Shown: piece by piece, positions 4,877 through 5,798 of the stretch | Position numbering within the stretch: the stretch's first letter is position 1 | Layout: every line of letters starts with the position of its first letter | The notes under the pieces: model-generated | What the model was told of the DNA's origin: nothing | Databases searched by the model: none | The model's input: the letters and a program-made list of their open reading frames with translations, nothing else | Position numbers and translations under genes: made by a program | Assembly: GCA_937881145.1 (NCBI GenBank) | Contig: CALGFL010000262.1 | Span: forward strand, 1-5,798 | Reading direction: 5' to 3' | From: an uncultured Bordetella sp. | Lineage (GTDB): Bacteria > Pseudomonadota > Gammaproteobacteria > Burkholderiales > Burkholderiaceae_B | Length of the DNA: 5,798 bases

Positions 4877-5798
4877 ATGGACCTCAAGCAGATCGAGTAC
4901 TTCATGCACGTGGCCGAACGCCGCAGCTTCTCGCGCGCGGCCGAGCTGCTGGACGTGGCCCAGCCCACGCTCAGCCGCCAGGTAGGCCTGCTGGAGCAGG
5001 AACTGGGCCAGCACCTGCTCTACCGCAATGGCCGTGGCGTCGAACCCACCGAGGCGGGCCTGCGCTTGCTGGAACACGCCCGGGCGTTGCTGACACTGGC
5101 CACGCGCGCCAAAGAAGACCTGCAGGACCTGCGCGACACGCCCACCGGCAAGGTCGCCATCGGTCTGCCGCCGCGCGTCGCCCGCTGCGTCACGCCGCCG
5201 CTGGTTCAGGCTTTCCGGCGCGCTTGCCCCGAAGCCTCGATCACCGTGGCCGAAGGTCTGAGCACCCAGGTGCGCGAATGGCTGCTGGCCGGGCGCATCG
5301 ACCTGGCCCTGCTGTACGATCCGCCCGTCTCGCCGCAATTGACCTATGAATTGCTGCTGCGCGAAGACCTGGTGCTGGCCGCCGCGCCGGGCGGGCGCCT
5401 GCCGCTGCCCGCCGCGGTGAAGGTAGCCCAGTTGGGCAGCTACCCCTTGATCCTGCCCAGCTTGCCCAATGCGATCCGCACCCTGGTCGAAAGCGTATGC
5501 CGGCGCCAGGGCGCGCGGCTGACCGTGGCGGCCGAGGTCGACGCGGTCCAGACCATCGTCGAGCTGGTCGCGCAGGGCGATGCCTACGCCATCTTGCCGC
5601 GCTCGGCGGTGCAAGGGCCGGCCGTCACCCATCCGCTGGCCCTGTGCCGCATCGAAGCCCCCGTGATTCGCAACAGGCTGGTGCTGGCCACACCGCGCCA
5701 CCGGCCCGCCACGCGGCTGGCCGACGCCACCGCGCAACTGCTGCGCGGGCTCGACTTCGAGCGGCTGTTCCTGGGCGGCGGCGCCAAGGCCGGCGTCC
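4877..5798 (+). CDS. LysR-type transcriptional regulator (3' end outside window)
   Basis: A LysR-family DNA-binding regulator, 307 residues visible with no stop before the window edge. Family members are about 300-320 residues, so it is nearly complete. The N-terminal winged helix-turn-helix is classic: MDLKQIEYFMHVAERRSF (1-18), AAELLDVAQPTLSRQV (21-36), LLEQELGQHLLYR (38-50), PTEAG (57-61), and then a linker helix to about 85. The effector-binding domain starts at GKVAIGLPP (91-99) and includes AGRIDLALLYDPP (138-150) and VELVAQGDAYAILP (228-241), typical of the two-lobed inducer fold. ATG 4877 is chosen because the family start follows directly; the Shine-Dalgarno sequence is weak. It diverges from the hydrolase operon across about 124 bases containing a dyad operator, so it most likely controls that operon in response to a pathway metabolite and represses itself. 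The inducer is unknown. Confidence 0.95.
   Translation, partial: MDLKQIEYFMHVAERRSFSRAAELLDVAQPTLSRQVGLLEQELGQHLLYRNGRGVEPTEAGLRLLEHARALLTLATRAKEDLQDLRDTPTGKVAIGLPPRVARCVTPPLVQAFRRACPEASITVAEGLSTQVREWLLAGRIDLALLYDPPVSPQLTYELLLREDLVLAAAPGGRLPLPAAVKVAQLGSYPLILPSLPNAIRTLVESVCRRQGARLTVAAEVDAVQTIVELVAQGDAYAILPRSAVQGPAVTHPLALCRIEAPVIRNRLVLATPRHRPATRLADATAQLLRGLDFERLFLGGGAKAGV

Noticed and set aside
4826..5737. 303-residue minus-strand frame opposite the LysR gene
   Set aside because: The plus strand carries an unmistakable LysR protein; the minus frame is Gln/Gly/Ala-rich shadow sequence.
1..5798. Mobile elements, CRISPR array, tRNA or phage genes
   Set aside because: I found no transposase or integrase motifs, no regularly spaced repeats, no tRNA-like cloverleaf and no phage proteins on either strand.

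Overview
The window looks like chromosomal DNA of a high-GC betaproteobacterium, most likely Burkholderiales and probably Alcaligenaceae (Bordetella/Achromobacter type). The reasons are the strong G/C preference at third codon positions, the rpsT / DUF3579 / argF neighbourhood, and a Bug-type periplasmic binding protein inside a small LysR-controlled catabolic operon. The taxonomic call is an inference from remembered gene content and protein style.

Left part (1-1741) is core housekeeping. The 3' end of rpsT (ribosomal protein S20) runs in from the left edge and is followed by a structured 3' region and a clear intrinsic terminator. A small DUF3579 gene lies on the minus strand, convergent with rpsT and divergent from argF. 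The short AT-rich spot between DUF3579 and argF is the only likely place for their promoters. argF encodes a complete 316-residue ornithine carbamoyltransferase with all family signatures.

Right part (1780-5798) is an accessory-looking catabolic module. Four minus-strand genes are packed tightly (gaps of 10, 4 and 19 bases). In transcription order they are: an amidohydrolase closely resembling 2-pyrone-4,6-dicarboxylate lactonase (LigI); an exported Bug/TTT solute-binding protein; a cysteine-free carboxymuconolactone-decarboxylase-family protein; and a 190-residue protein with an EthD-like dimeric alpha+beta barrel C-terminal half. A LysR-type regulator diverges from this operon. It is open to the right edge, with 307 residues visible and no stop. 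The intergenic region holds a sharply AT-rich patch with a perfect 8-bp dyad (probable operator) and an 8-bp GC-rich leader hairpin just upstream of the first operon gene.

A plausible reading is that the Bug protein binds a small carboxylate outside the cytoplasm, the LigI-like enzyme opens a lactone, and the CMD-like and EthD-like proteins act on the products, with the LysR protein sensing a pathway compound. The substrate cannot be read from the sequence. Two LigI carboxylate-binding positions (as I recall them) appear changed to histidine, so the substrate may not be the lignin intermediate PDC. I see no mobile element, CRISPR array, tRNA or phage gene, and no gene-free stretch exceeds 300 bases.
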